64,000 nucleotides of DNA from Polyangium fumosum (GTDB taxonomy: Bacteria; Myxococcota_A; Polyangia; Polyangiales; Polyangiaceae). The DNA lies in the NCBI RefSeq assembly GCF_005144585.1, contig NZ_SSMQ01000074.1:1-64000 (forward strand), given 5' to 3'. The translations under genes and the position numbers were made by a program. The notes below the pieces were generated by a model that was not told the DNA's origin, did no database searches, and saw nothing but the letters and a program-made list of their open reading frames with translations. Positions 33,130 through 41,079 of the stretch are shown here, piece after piece. Each line of letters starts with the position of its first letter. Positions within the stretch are counted from its first letter, which is position 1.

Positions 33130-34266
33130 TCAGGGGAGCGCGACCCGCAGGATGGACGACCCTGAAATCCAATAAAGGTGCGTCGCGTCCACCGCGATGT
33201 CCACGACCGCTTCTTGCCCGCTCGCGAGCACACGCGCGACGTCGGCGCCTGCCTTCGTCTTGCGCCGGAGCGCCGAGCCGCCGGTGTCCACCGTATCCAT
33301 GCTGAAATAAATGGCCTCGTCGTCGGTGACGATCTTCGGAAGGGAGAACGCCGTGACCTTTCCACCTTGAAAGATGCTCGTCGCGCCGGAGCCCGCGTGG
33401 TCGGAGACCCAGACCTTCGTGGCGCTCGCCTCGATGCTCACCCAAGAAACGCCGCTCTTGTCGACGGCGATTTGCCCGAGCATGCCAGGGCCAGGCGCGA
33501 GGACGTGCGGAACGCCGCCTGCCGCAGGCACGCGCGCGGCGCGCCCGCCGAGATACTCGCTGAAATACACCATCCCCTCGTGATGCGTGATGCCTGCCGC
33601 TTGCGAAATGTTGCCGTACCACTCCTGGTCGGTCACGAGATCCGAGACCGCTCCTCCCGTGACGGGCGCGCGGAGCAAGATCTGGGTGGTGGCGATGAAG
33701 AGTGTCGCCCCATCGGTGGCCAATCGTATCGGCGAGTTGACGTCGACGATCTTTTGCCCGAAGCCGCCGGCCGGATCCCCGAGCTTGGCCGTGGAGATCG
33801 AGTTGCCGTCGGTGTTGCACCAGAAGAGGACACCGTCCCGCTCGACGAGCTCACTCGGACCCTTTTGCCCCTTCACGAAAGGCGTGGGCACGGAGCCGGC
33901 CTTGGATTGGCGCATGATGTCCCCGCCCGTGTTGTTGGTCCAAAGGACCTCGTCCGCCGTGAGCACGAGTGAGCTCGGATAGTTCTGCCCCGAGGCAAAG
34001 AGCTCGGGCAATACACACGCGCCGCCGCCGCAATACCCGGGGGCGCATTCCCCGTCGTCGGTGCATTGCATGCCGCTGCTCGACGAGGCGCCGCCGCCCG
34101 CAGATGACGACGACGAAGCCGGCGCGCCGCCCGCGCCACCCGCGCCGCCCGTGCCGCCGCTGCCTCCTGCGCCCCCGGCGGAGTATTCCCGCGGTTCTGG
34201 AGCGCATCCAGCGGTAAGGAGCAGACATGCGGCGGCGGAGATGTATAGGGCGTGAGCGAGGTGCAT
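33130..34266 (-). CDS. lipoprotein, Gly-linker plus beta-propeller
   Basis: The protein is 378 residues with lipobox LLLTAGC (Cys21). A short GGAGG/Ser linker with one EGF-like Cys cluster (CTDDGECAPGYCGGGAC) covers about 30-85. The propeller domain (about 90-378) has repeated 'x-x-LxWxN/D-x-x' blades (ADEVLWTNNTGG, RDGVLFWCNTDG, GMVYFSEYLGG, EAIYFSMDTVD, THLYWISGS). Such proteins are numerous in Polyangiales and their function is unknown. It is convergent with the gene at 32118 (25 bp between stops). Confidence 0.75.
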   Translation of the reverse strand: MHLAHALYISAAACLLLTAGCAPEPREYSAGGAGGSGGTGGAGGAGGAPASSSSSAGGGASSSSGMQCTDDGECAPGYCGGGACVLPELFASGQNYPSSLVLTADEVLWTNNTGGDIMRQSKAGSVPTPFVKGQKGPSELVERDGVLFWCNTDGNSISTAKLGDPAGGFGQKIVDVNSPIRLATDGATLFIATTQILLRAPVTGGAVSDLVTDQEWYGNISQAAGITHHEGMVYFSEYLGGRAARVPAAGGVPHVLAPGPGMLGQIAVDKSGVSWVSIEASATKVWVSDHAGSGATSIFQGGKVTAFSLPKIVTDDEAIYFSMDTVDTGGSALRRKTKAGADVARVLASGQEAVVDIAVDATHLYWISGSSILRVALP

Positions 34267-34344
34267 AACTCGTCTTCACATTGAACGCGTGCATTCGTCA
34301 AGGCGTGTGCCCTGCACGACAGGACGAATGTCAACGCGAAAGCC

Positions 34345-34360
34345 GCTCCCGAGCGGGAGC
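34345..34360 (-). terminator. short stem-loop after the ceramidase-like gene
   Basis: GCTCCC-GAGC-GGGAGC is a perfect 6-bp stem 14 bases beyond the stop of the minus-strand gene ending at 34375. No T-tract is seen, so termination is a guess. Confidence 0.35.
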
Positions 34361-34374
34361 CCTGGAGCCCCCGT

Positions 34375-36009
34375 TCACTTCGCGTACATCTTGCCGAATT
34401 CGCTCGTGATCGTCGGCCCTGCCTGGTAGCCCGACGAGTTCTCCTCGCCGTATTCGTTGTCGTTGTCGCCGTAATCGTACGGCGGCAGCACATCCCATTG
34501 CGGCAGCGGGATGATGTAGCCTATCGCGTCGTTCGCGTTGTTCACCATCACCTTGATCGCGTCCTTCGGCAACACCGCCTGGATCGGCGTCTCGGGGACC
34601 GCGTCCGGGTAATCGGCGCCCTCGGGCTTTTCGATGTACGAGCTGCCGTCCGGCTTCTGGAGCCAGAGCTCGGTGTAGAGCTCGCCGGGCACCGTCGCGA
34701 TCGCCACCGGGCCGATGTGAATGCCGTTCACCTCGGTCGCGATGACCACGTCGCCGTTCAGCAAGAGGCCGACGCCGAGGGTCGGCCGCTCCTCCTCCGA
34801 CACGCGCTTGCCGTCGGACCAGTAGACGTCGCGCGGCATGAGCTCGGAGAGGACCGCGATCGCGAGCGAGGTGTTCGTCGCCGGCATCAGGAACGCCCGG
34901 CGGTGCACCGCGAGCGAGGGCGCCGCGTCCTTCGTCGTCTTCGCGCCTTCGAGCGCCGCGATCGCCGCTTCCGCCGCGCCCTTGCCGACGTACTCCGCGC
35001 GCTCCCACGTCCCCTGCTTGCACGTCTCCATGCCGGAGAAATCCGGGCAGCCGACGATCCCGATCGTCGTCGTGAGGCCGCCGAGCGGGCCATTGAAGAA
35101 GACCGCAGGCGCCCCCGGCCATTTCGCCTCCATCGTCTCGCGGAGGAAATGCGGATAGTCCGAGGTGAGGAGCGTGTTGTCCGATCCGAGCGCCTCGGGG
35201 TGGTTGCCCCAGAACACCACGTTCGTGAGGACGGCGTCGCTCTCGTCCCGGAACTGGAGCGTGGTGATGTTCTGATCGATGACGAAGGGCCTGCGCGTGT
35301 CGTTCACGAGCTCCGGCGCCTCGGCCTGCGCGACCACGAGGCTGGCCTTCTTCTGGCCCGCCTTCGCCTCCTTCAGCGCGAGGACGGCTTGCTTGACGAT
35401 GAAGTCCATGTAGGCCGGATCGATGCCCGTGTGGCTCGGGTCGCGGCCCCACATGCCCATCGTGTCGCGCGCCTCGTGCACGTGCGTGGAGGCGACGAGG
35501 ATGTGATCGAAATCGAGCCCCTCCGCCGCGGCGGCCCTGCGGATGTCGAGCACGTATTGCTGGAAATAGCCGACGAGGTCGAGCGAGACCATGCCCACGG
35601 AGACGTCGCCCTGCTCGACGACGACCGCGCGCGCCCAGACGTCGTCGTGCACGCCCGTCGCGGCGCGGCCATTGCCGAAGCCCGCGAGCCAGACGCCGTC
35701 CCATTTCCCATTGCCGTTCTGGTCCTCGAACGCCTCGCCCTCGTCCCACTGGCCATTCGGGTCGGTGTCCGTCCAGGTCTCGATCGTGGGCGTGATCTTC
35801 TGCGCGGAGGCGCCGACGCGCAGAGCCCCCTCGGCCTTTTCACATCCGGCCGCCCCGGGGCACGAGAGGTTCGTCGCTTTGCCTTGATCGTCGGCGATCG
35901 GGGTGCGCGCGGGGGTCGCAGGCGGCGATTCCTCCCCTCCGCAGCCGGCGAGCGTGGGGGCGAGGAGCGACGCGGCGAGGAGGGCGAACGACGGGCGGAG
36001 CGGGCGCAT
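34375..36009 (-). CDS. lipoprotein related to neutral/alkaline ceramidase N-terminal domain
   Basis: ATG 36009 gives 544 residues with lipobox LLAPTLAGC. The mature start has GASAQKITPT, the usual opening of neutral ceramidase domains, followed by an acidic insertion DTDPNGQWDEG and DQNGNGKWDGV that looks like a calcium-binding (EF-hand/dockerin-like) loop. HILVASTHVHEARDTMGMWG corresponds to the family's catalytic-site region THxHSxPG but with changed residues. NHPEALGSDN and TSDYPHFLRETME are further family words. It may hydrolyse ceramide-type lipids; changes at the active region leave this open. Confidence 0.7.
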   Translation of the reverse strand: MRPLRPSFALLAASLLAPTLAGCGGEESPPATPARTPIADDQGKATNLSCPGAAGCEKAEGALRVGASAQKITPTIETWTDTDPNGQWDEGEAFEDQNGNGKWDGVWLAGFGNGRAATGVHDDVWARAVVVEQGDVSVGMVSLDLVGYFQQYVLDIRRAAAAEGLDFDHILVASTHVHEARDTMGMWGRDPSHTGIDPAYMDFIVKQAVLALKEAKAGQKKASLVVAQAEAPELVNDTRRPFVIDQNITTLQFRDESDAVLTNVVFWGNHPEALGSDNTLLTSDYPHFLRETMEAKWPGAPAVFFNGPLGGLTTTIGIVGCPDFSGMETCKQGTWERAEYVGKGAAEAAIAALEGAKTTKDAAPSLAVHRRAFLMPATNTSLAIAVLSELMPRDVYWSDGKRVSEEERPTLGVGLLLNGDVVIATEVNGIHIGPVAIATVPGELYTELWLQKPDGSSYIEKPEGADYPDAVPETPIQAVLPKDAIKVMVNNANDAIGYIIPLPQWDVLPPYDYGDNDNEYGEENSSGYQAGPTITSEFGKMYAK

Positions 36010-36072
36010 GGAAATTTGGTACAGCGAATCCGCCGCACTTGGCAAGCGGCGCGTCCGCCCCGCGCGCCGGCG

Positions 36073-36855
36073 TCAATCGTGCGGCAAATTGCCAGCCCAG
36101 CGCTGGAGGTGCGAGGTGGGATCCATGAGGTCCGCGCGGCGCTGGTACGACGCGCCGCTCTCTGTCTTCGCCCCGCCCGAGCGCTGCGTGAGCGGGCCGG
36201 AGAGGTTGCCCTTGTACATCTCGAGGTGGAGCATGTCGCTCGGCACCTTGATGCCGACGAGGTGACCGACCTTGGCGATGCGGTCGCCGGCCTTGACCTT
36301 GTCGCCTTGCTTCACGGTCGTGAACCGCTGGATCTCGCCGTACCGGATGACGAACGATCCGTGGTTCACCTCGAGCGCGTACGTCTCGCAGTAAAACGGA
36401 TACGGCCCGAGGCTCACCTCGCCGTCGGCGATCGCGTGGACCCACGTCCCGAGCGAGGCGTAGAGGTCGCAGCCCGCATGCGCGCGCGTGCCGCCGCTCC
36501 TTCGTGAGCCGAACGAGCGCGGCGCGCTCGTCCAGTTCACGGTCGGGAGCTTGCTGAACGGGAAGCACTCGCTGCCCGTGACGATGGGCGTGTCGCGCAC
36601 GGAGGTGCCGACGGGCGTGGCCTTCTTCTGCAGCAGGACCTCCCACGTCCTCGGCCCCACGATGCCGTCGTCCGGGACCAACCCCTGGCGGCGTTGAAAG
36701 GTGCGCACGGCCCGCTCGGTGCCGGGGCCGAACTGTCCATCGGGCTTCACGTCGAACCCCCAGCCCGCGAGCGCGCGTTGGAGGATCTTCACCTCGTCCC
36801 GCAGGTGCGGGGATTTGTCGGCGTAACCTGCCGAGAGCCGAAGCGTGGGGTGCAT
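36073..36855 (-). CDS. peptidoglycan-binding plus M23-type peptidase protein
   Basis: The protein is 260 residues without a clear signal peptide. PG_binding_1 lies at about 15-75 (HLRDEVKILQRALAGWGFDVKPD, FGPGTERAVRTFQRRQGL). The M23 domain (about 100-240) has the first zinc ligands in RAHAGCDLYASLG and the beta-strand HGSFVIRYGEI. The usual HxH reads Met-Leu-His (DMLHLEMYKGN), so one ligand position is replaced, as seen in some M23 relatives. Endopeptidase activity is therefore uncertain. Confidence 0.75.
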   Translation of the reverse strand: MHPTLRLSAGYADKSPHLRDEVKILQRALAGWGFDVKPDGQFGPGTERAVRTFQRRQGLVPDDGIVGPRTWEVLLQKKATPVGTSVRDTPIVTGSECFPFSKLPTVNWTSAPRSFGSRRSGGTRAHAGCDLYASLGTWVHAIADGEVSLGPYPFYCETYALEVNHGSFVIRYGEIQRFTTVKQGDKVKAGDRIAKVGHLVGIKVPSDMLHLEMYKGNLSGPLTQRSGGAKTESGASYQRRADLMDPTSHLQRWAGNLPHD

Positions 36856-37019
36856 GAGCGCATTCTAAACGAAACACCCGCCCATGCGGCAAGACGTCGA
36901 GATGCTGCCGTTCCGGCCCACGTTGTGCCAGGCACGTCACCAGGGCCAGACGCAGCGCGGCGTGGGTCTGGCCTGAATCGATTTTTCCGCTGGCATGCGG
37001 CGTGCTGGAAGGGGTGGGC

Positions 37020-37610
37020 ATGAAACGGATTCACTCACTTGCAATGGTTCTTTCACTTGTGGCGACGACTGCGTTCCTCCAGGCCTGCGACAAGGGGCAA
37101 ACCTGCGACGCCGACTGCGGCGCGGGGGGCGAAGGTGGGGAGGGAGGTCAAGGCGGCGAAGGAGGGCAGGGCGGCGGCGGTGGGCAAGGCGGTCAAGGCG
37201 GCGCCGGTGGTCAAGGCGGCGAAGGCGGGCAGGGCGGCGCGGGCGGCGGCAGCGCGCTTTGCGAGGATCGGACGGGCGGCGCGCTCGTGACGTTCGACGT
37301 CGTCGATCAGCCGTTCACGGTCTGGATCACGAACCAGGCCTTCATCGAGGAGGCGAAGCTGCTCAAGGAGATGGGCACGAGCCGCATCCCGAACTTCGAG
37401 GTGGTCCTCGACGGGCAGGACTGCGATCCGAAGTGGACCTTCCACGTGGATCCCGAGAAGGTCGCCTTCGCGGACTCCACGATCGAGCTCTGCGACGGGA
37501 CGCCCGAGTACGTCGAGGAGCACACGGCCGAGTGGATCGAGCAGGTGAAACAATACTGCCCGTGGAGCGCGAAGGTCACGAACGTGGAGGAGCGTCCGGG
37601 CACGCCTTGA
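37020..37610 (+). CDS. lipoprotein with Gly-Gly-Gln stalk and BP74-like domain
   Basis: ATG 37020 has GGAAGGGGTGGGC upstream. The protein is 196 residues with a signal peptide and lipobox (TAFLQAC). A Gly/Gln/Glu stalk covers about 38-78. The C-terminal domain (about 85-190) reads VTFDVVDQPFTVWITNQAFIEEAKLL, then NFEVVLDGQDCDPKWTFHVDP, then ELCDGTPEYVEEH and YCPWSAKV. This order matches the N-terminal domain of Dictyostelium BP74. The role is unknown; a surface protein is likely. Confidence 0.6.
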   Translation: MKRIHSLAMVLSLVATTAFLQACDKGQTCDADCGAGGEGGEGGQGGEGGQGGGGGQGGQGGAGGQGGEGGQGGAGGGSALCEDRTGGALVTFDVVDQPFTVWITNQAFIEEAKLLKEMGTSRIPNFEVVLDGQDCDPKWTFHVDPEKVAFADSTIELCDGTPEYVEEHTAEWIEQVKQYCPWSAKVTNVEERPGTP

Positions 37611-37620
37611 TCACGCCGCA

Positions 37621-38202
37621 TCAGCGCACGCGCGCGGCCACCTCCGCCTCGGCGAGCACGCGCGCGATGCGCTCCCAGTGCGAGCCCCTCCAGAGCAACT
37701 TGCCGCAGCCCTCGCAGCGGTAAAACGTCTCGACCCTCGAAAGCGTCTTCGGCGGCGCCTCGGCGCGCGCCTCGTCCTTCGTGAGCTCGCGGAGCGCGCC
37801 GCCGCAGGTCATGCACCGCGGCGGCAAGAGCGGGAGCGAGAACGCGCCGAGGACGAACCGAAGCTCCCCGGACAACCCCAGCGCGCGCGGGACGAAGAGC
37901 GAGCGCACGCGCCCTTCGCGGACAGGCGTGCGCTCGAAGATGCCTCCATCGGAGCTCAAGAGGACACGCCCGCTCTCCCCGGCCCGCGCGACGAGGACGG
38001 CGTCGTCGATGCCTTGTTCGAACGCGGCGTCGTAGCCCGCGGCGCGCAGCCACCGCGCGAGCCCGCCCAGCATCGCGTCGCAAAAGAACCGCGGCTCCAC
38101 GAGGCTGGATTGTATGCCGCGCCGGGCCGAGCGAAAGGTCACGGAAAACGGGGAGGCGGGCGCGGGCGCATTGACGTGCCCCGCCCCGGGCTCGACGAAC
38201 AT
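37621..38202 (-). CDS. Mut7-C RNase-domain protein with zinc ribbon
   Basis: ATG 38202 gives 193 residues, but the true start is unclear; a GTG at 38142 or further upstream is possible and no Shine-Dalgarno stands out. The Mut7-C core opens with EPRFFCDAMLGGLARWLRAAGYDAAF, then GRVLLSSDGGIFERTP. A C-terminal zinc ribbon has CMTCGGAL and CEGCGKLLWRGSHWERI. Such stand-alone proteins are thought to be RNases. It is divergent from the DUF4139 gene at 38301. Confidence 0.8.
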   Translation of the reverse strand: MFVEPGAGHVNAPAPASPFSVTFRSARRGIQSSLVEPRFFCDAMLGGLARWLRAAGYDAAFEQGIDDAVLVARAGESGRVLLSSDGGIFERTPVREGRVRSLFVPRALGLSGELRFVLGAFSLPLLPPRCMTCGGALRELTKDEARAEAPPKTLSRVETFYRCEGCGKLLWRGSHWERIARVLAEAEVAARVR

Positions 38203-38300
38203 GGCAGCGCAGTCGGGCGGCCTGCCGCCTCGGCGCGGGCCTCCGGGCTCCGCGCGGGCGAGCCAGGCGGAGCCCGAGAGGCGCGAAAGGGGAGGGGCAC

Positions 38301-40355
38301 ATGAGAACATCGAGGATCGGGGCCGCGTGGGCGCTCGGGCTCATCACCACGTCGTTCGTCACGGGCTCGGCGTCGGCCGAGGAGCTCGCGCTGAGGCGCG
38401 TGATGCTCTCGACGGGCGGCGTCGGGTACTTCGAGCACGAGGCGCAGGTGTCGGGGGACGCCGAGCTCACGTTCGACGTGCGGCTCGATCAGGTGAGCGA
38501 CGTGCTGAAGAGCCTGCTCGCGATGGATCCCCAAGGTCGGCTCGGACAAGCGAGCCTGCCGGGGCGCGCGCCGCTCTCCGAGATCTTCCGGGATCTGCCG
38601 TTCTCCCAGGAGGACCTGTCCTCCACGGCGTCGCTGCTCCGCGCGCTGCGCGGTCAGATGCTGCGCGTGTCGGCGCACGCCACGACGATGGAGGGGCGGC
38701 TCGTCGCCGTGACGGAGGAGAAGGTCTCGCTCGGCGAGGGGCAAGGCACCATCGTGCGCAACAGGCTGTCGCTGCTGACGCCGACGGGCATGCGGCAGGT
38801 CGTGCTCGAAGAGGCGGACGCGATCGAGATCGTGGACACGCGGCTGCGCGCCCAGGTGGAGCAGGCGCTGGCCGCGATCGCGGCCTACGCCGCGGCAGAT
38901 CAGCGCACGATCACGATCGACGTGCACGGGCAGGGCGAGCGGACGGTGCGCGTGGGCTACGTGGTCGCAGCGCCGCTGTGGAAGGCGACGTATCGGCTCG
39001 TGGTGCCCAAGACCTCGGGCGAGGCGAAGCTCGAAGGGTGGGCCCTGCTGGAGAACATGAGCGGGCAAGATTGGAAGCGCGTGGAGCTGTCGGTGGCGTC
39101 GGGCAACCCCGTGACGTTGCGGCAAGCGGTCTACGACTCGTATTTCGTGAATCGACCGGAGGTGCCGGTGGAGGTGCTCGGGCGCAGGCTGCCGCCGGTC
39201 GACGTAGGGGCCGTGCCAGAGGCCGAGGTCGCCGAGGAAGCCGACGGCGCAGGGGGCGGGCGCGTCATGATGCGTCGTGGCTTCATGGCCGTGCCATCCG
39301 CCGCGGACGCCTTGATGTTCAACGCGCAGCCGGCCGGAGAGGCGCCCATGCCGGAGCCGTCGCCAATCGCCGAGCCCTCGGAAGGCGCAACGCAGGTGGT
39401 CTTCCACTTCCCGGATCCCGTGGACCTGCCGCGCGGCCAATCGCTGCTCGTGCCGATCGTGAGCGAGTCGCTCCCCGTCGAGCGGGTGTCCTGGTATCGC
39501 TACGACGTCGACGCACGGAACCCGCTCGCGTCGGTGCGACTCACGAACGACACCGAGACAGGCCTGCCGCCCGGAATCCTGTCGATCTACGAGAACACAC
39601 AGGCAAACGAGCCGCCGTCGTTTGTCGGCGACGCGCGGCTCGGCGCGCTCCCCGCCGGGGAAGATCGGCTCGTGAGCTACGCCGTCGATCTCGACGTGCG
39701 CGTGAACCGCGAGGAGAAGTTCGCGCAAGTCGTGACAGGCGCGAAGATCGCGCGGGGCGTGCTGGAGGTGTATCGCGCAGAGCGGCGGACGACGACGTAC
39801 AAGATCAAGGGCGCAGCCGACGAGGCGCGTGTCCTCGTCGTGGAGCACCCGCGCATCCAGGGTTTCACCCTGAAAGCGCCGACGGAAGGCGTGATCGGGA
39901 CGACGGACACGCACGTGCGGATCCGGCGGGAGGTTCCCGCAGGACAAACGGTGGACCTGGAGGTGGTGCTGGAGCGGCCGATCGAGCAGAGCATCGTGAT
40001 CGGATCGATCACGGCGCAAGAGCTCGGCGTGTTGCTCGCGTCGACGGAGATATCTGCCGAGGTGCGGGCCGCCCTCGAGCACGTGGCCGCGCTCCAGCAG
40101 ACGCTCGCGTCGCGGGAGCAAGCGCTCGCGCTCCTGCGGACCGAGCGGCAGGCGCTGGTGTCGGATCAGGATCGGCTGCGGCGAAACCTCGCGTCGTCAC
40201 CCCAAGGCAGCGATCTACACACGCGGTACCTGGCAGCACTCGCATCCACCGAGGATCGGATCGGCGAGCTCGATCGGGCCATCGAGACAGCCGACGCCGC
40301 CGTGCGGGTCGCACGGGAAGAACTCGCGGACTACATCGCGAACCTGTCGATCTGA
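38301..40355 (+). CDS. exported DUF4139 (MuiA-like) protein
   Basis: The protein is 684 residues with a signal peptide (ALGLITTSFVTGSASA before EEL). The N-terminal beta domain has the 'GGVGYFEHEAQV' start typical of these proteins. The DUF4139 region (about 200-560) has VRVGYVVAAPLWKATYRL, WALLENMSGQDWKRVELSVASG and SVRLTNDTETGLPPG. A Gly/Met patch (GGGRVMMRRGF) lies near 315. A coiled coil (about 575-680) closes the protein. It acts outside the cytoplasm; function is unknown. Confidence 0.85.
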   Translation: MRTSRIGAAWALGLITTSFVTGSASAEELALRRVMLSTGGVGYFEHEAQVSGDAELTFDVRLDQVSDVLKSLLAMDPQGRLGQASLPGRAPLSEIFRDLPFSQEDLSSTASLLRALRGQMLRVSAHATTMEGRLVAVTEEKVSLGEGQGTIVRNRLSLLTPTGMRQVVLEEADAIEIVDTRLRAQVEQALAAIAAYAAADQRTITIDVHGQGERTVRVGYVVAAPLWKATYRLVVPKTSGEAKLEGWALLENMSGQDWKRVELSVASGNPVTLRQAVYDSYFVNRPEVPVEVLGRRLPPVDVGAVPEAEVAEEADGAGGGRVMMRRGFMAVPSAADALMFNAQPAGEAPMPEPSPIAEPSEGATQVVFHFPDPVDLPRGQSLLVPIVSESLPVERVSWYRYDVDARNPLASVRLTNDTETGLPPGILSIYENTQANEPPSFVGDARLGALPAGEDRLVSYAVDLDVRVNREEKFAQVVTGAKIARGVLEVYRAERRTTTYKIKGAADEARVLVVEHPRIQGFTLKAPTEGVIGTTDTHVRIRREVPAGQTVDLEVVLERPIEQSIVIGSITAQELGVLLASTEISAEVRAALEHVAALQQTLASREQALALLRTERQALVSDQDRLRRNLASSPQGSDLHTRYLAALASTEDRIGELDRAIETADAAVRVAREELADYIANLSI

Positions 40356-40365
40356 GGGAGATGTC

Positions 40366-40406
40366 GGGGCCTGGGGGCGCCTCGCTGGGGCGTCGCCCCA
40401 GGCCCC
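40366..40406 (+). terminator. strong stem-loop after the DUF4139 gene
   Basis: GGGGCCTGGGG (40366-40376) pairs perfectly with CCCCAGGCCCC (40396-40406), 10 bases after the stop. An alternative inner hairpin (CTGGGGCG…CGCCCCAG) shares the loop. It is part of repeat copy B. It has no T-run, as is common in GC-rich genomes. Confidence 0.55.
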
Positions 40407-40492
40407 AGGAGGGGGCTGTCCGCCCCCTCCACCCCGGACCAGCGAGGCGCTGGACCCAGGGTTGAAAACCTGCGCGGTACGCAGGTTTTCAA
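40366..40492 (-). repeat. dispersed intergenic repeat, copy B (inverted relative to copy A)
   Basis: Read on the minus strand: a 13-base hairpin (arms 40462-40474 and 40480-40492), the 22-base core (40436-40457) identical to 330-351, GGGGGCGGACAGCCCCC, then the GGGGCCTGGGG hairpin. The end hairpin differs in sequence from copy A's but is equally self-complementary. It sits just after a gene end, as copy A does. Confidence 0.75.
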
Positions 40493-40589
40493 ACAGGTCG
40501 ATGAAGGAGCCGGGGGGGCGCCCGGTCCGTGCAACGGGGGCGCGGGACGTGGGGACGCGCTTGGCGGGAGGGACAATGCACGCGACAAC

Positions 40590-40910
40590 GGCGAAACGCT
40601 CGTTCCGCTTCGTCGGAACGAGCCCCACCCCGCGGCGGGACGTGTTCCCGGAATCGGGAACGTCCCCGGAAGCGAATCCCAGCGCGTTGCACGATGTGGG
40701 AAGGACCTCGGGGCACCGTCGCGCGGCGCTCCGAAAAAGGGGAAGGGTCCCGGAAACGAGGCGGAGGGCGTTCCGACAAAGGGGAACGATCTGGGAGACG
40801 GCTCCGCGCGTGGTCCAGGAGCGCGGAATCGAGCTCGGCGCAGAGGCGAGGGGCGTTCCGGCAAAGGGGAATCGGTCGGGCCGCGGATCCGGGCGCATTG
40901 CGAGGAGGTG
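40590..40910 (+). repeat. tandem array of imperfect 42-bp units with GTTCC…GGAAC inverted repeats
   Basis: Variants of GTTCC open each unit at 40602, 40644, 40686, 40728, 40770, 40812 and 40855 (spacing 42,42,42,42,42,43), with a weaker eighth near 40897. In most units GTTCCG is followed after 5-8 bases by GGGGAAC or CGGAAC, so each can form a small hairpin. On the plus strand, in the frame that runs into the gene at 41080, the array reads as 14-residue repeats of type R-x-F-x-x-x-G-T-x-x-E, but codon choice there (GGA, AGG) is unlike neighbouring genes. The array is unique in this window. Confidence 0.7.
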
Positions 40911-41079
40911 GAGGCGGGTTGAAGCCCGCCCCGAGGGCAGTCGATGGAGCGGCTCCTGTCAAGGCTTTGCGCTCCGGGGTCGTTGGCCCTTCGGGCCGGA
41001 TGTACGACGCCGCGCATGGATTGCGACCTCGGGGTGGGGAGGCCTGCCGGTCTTGAAAGCGGGGCGCCTTCTGGCGAAC

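Noticed and set aside
36991-37005. Sigma-54-like TGGCAT-N5-GTGC before the BP74-like gene
   Set aside because: Transcription would start about 3-4 bases before ATG 37020, excluding the ribosome site, and both boxes deviate from consensus.
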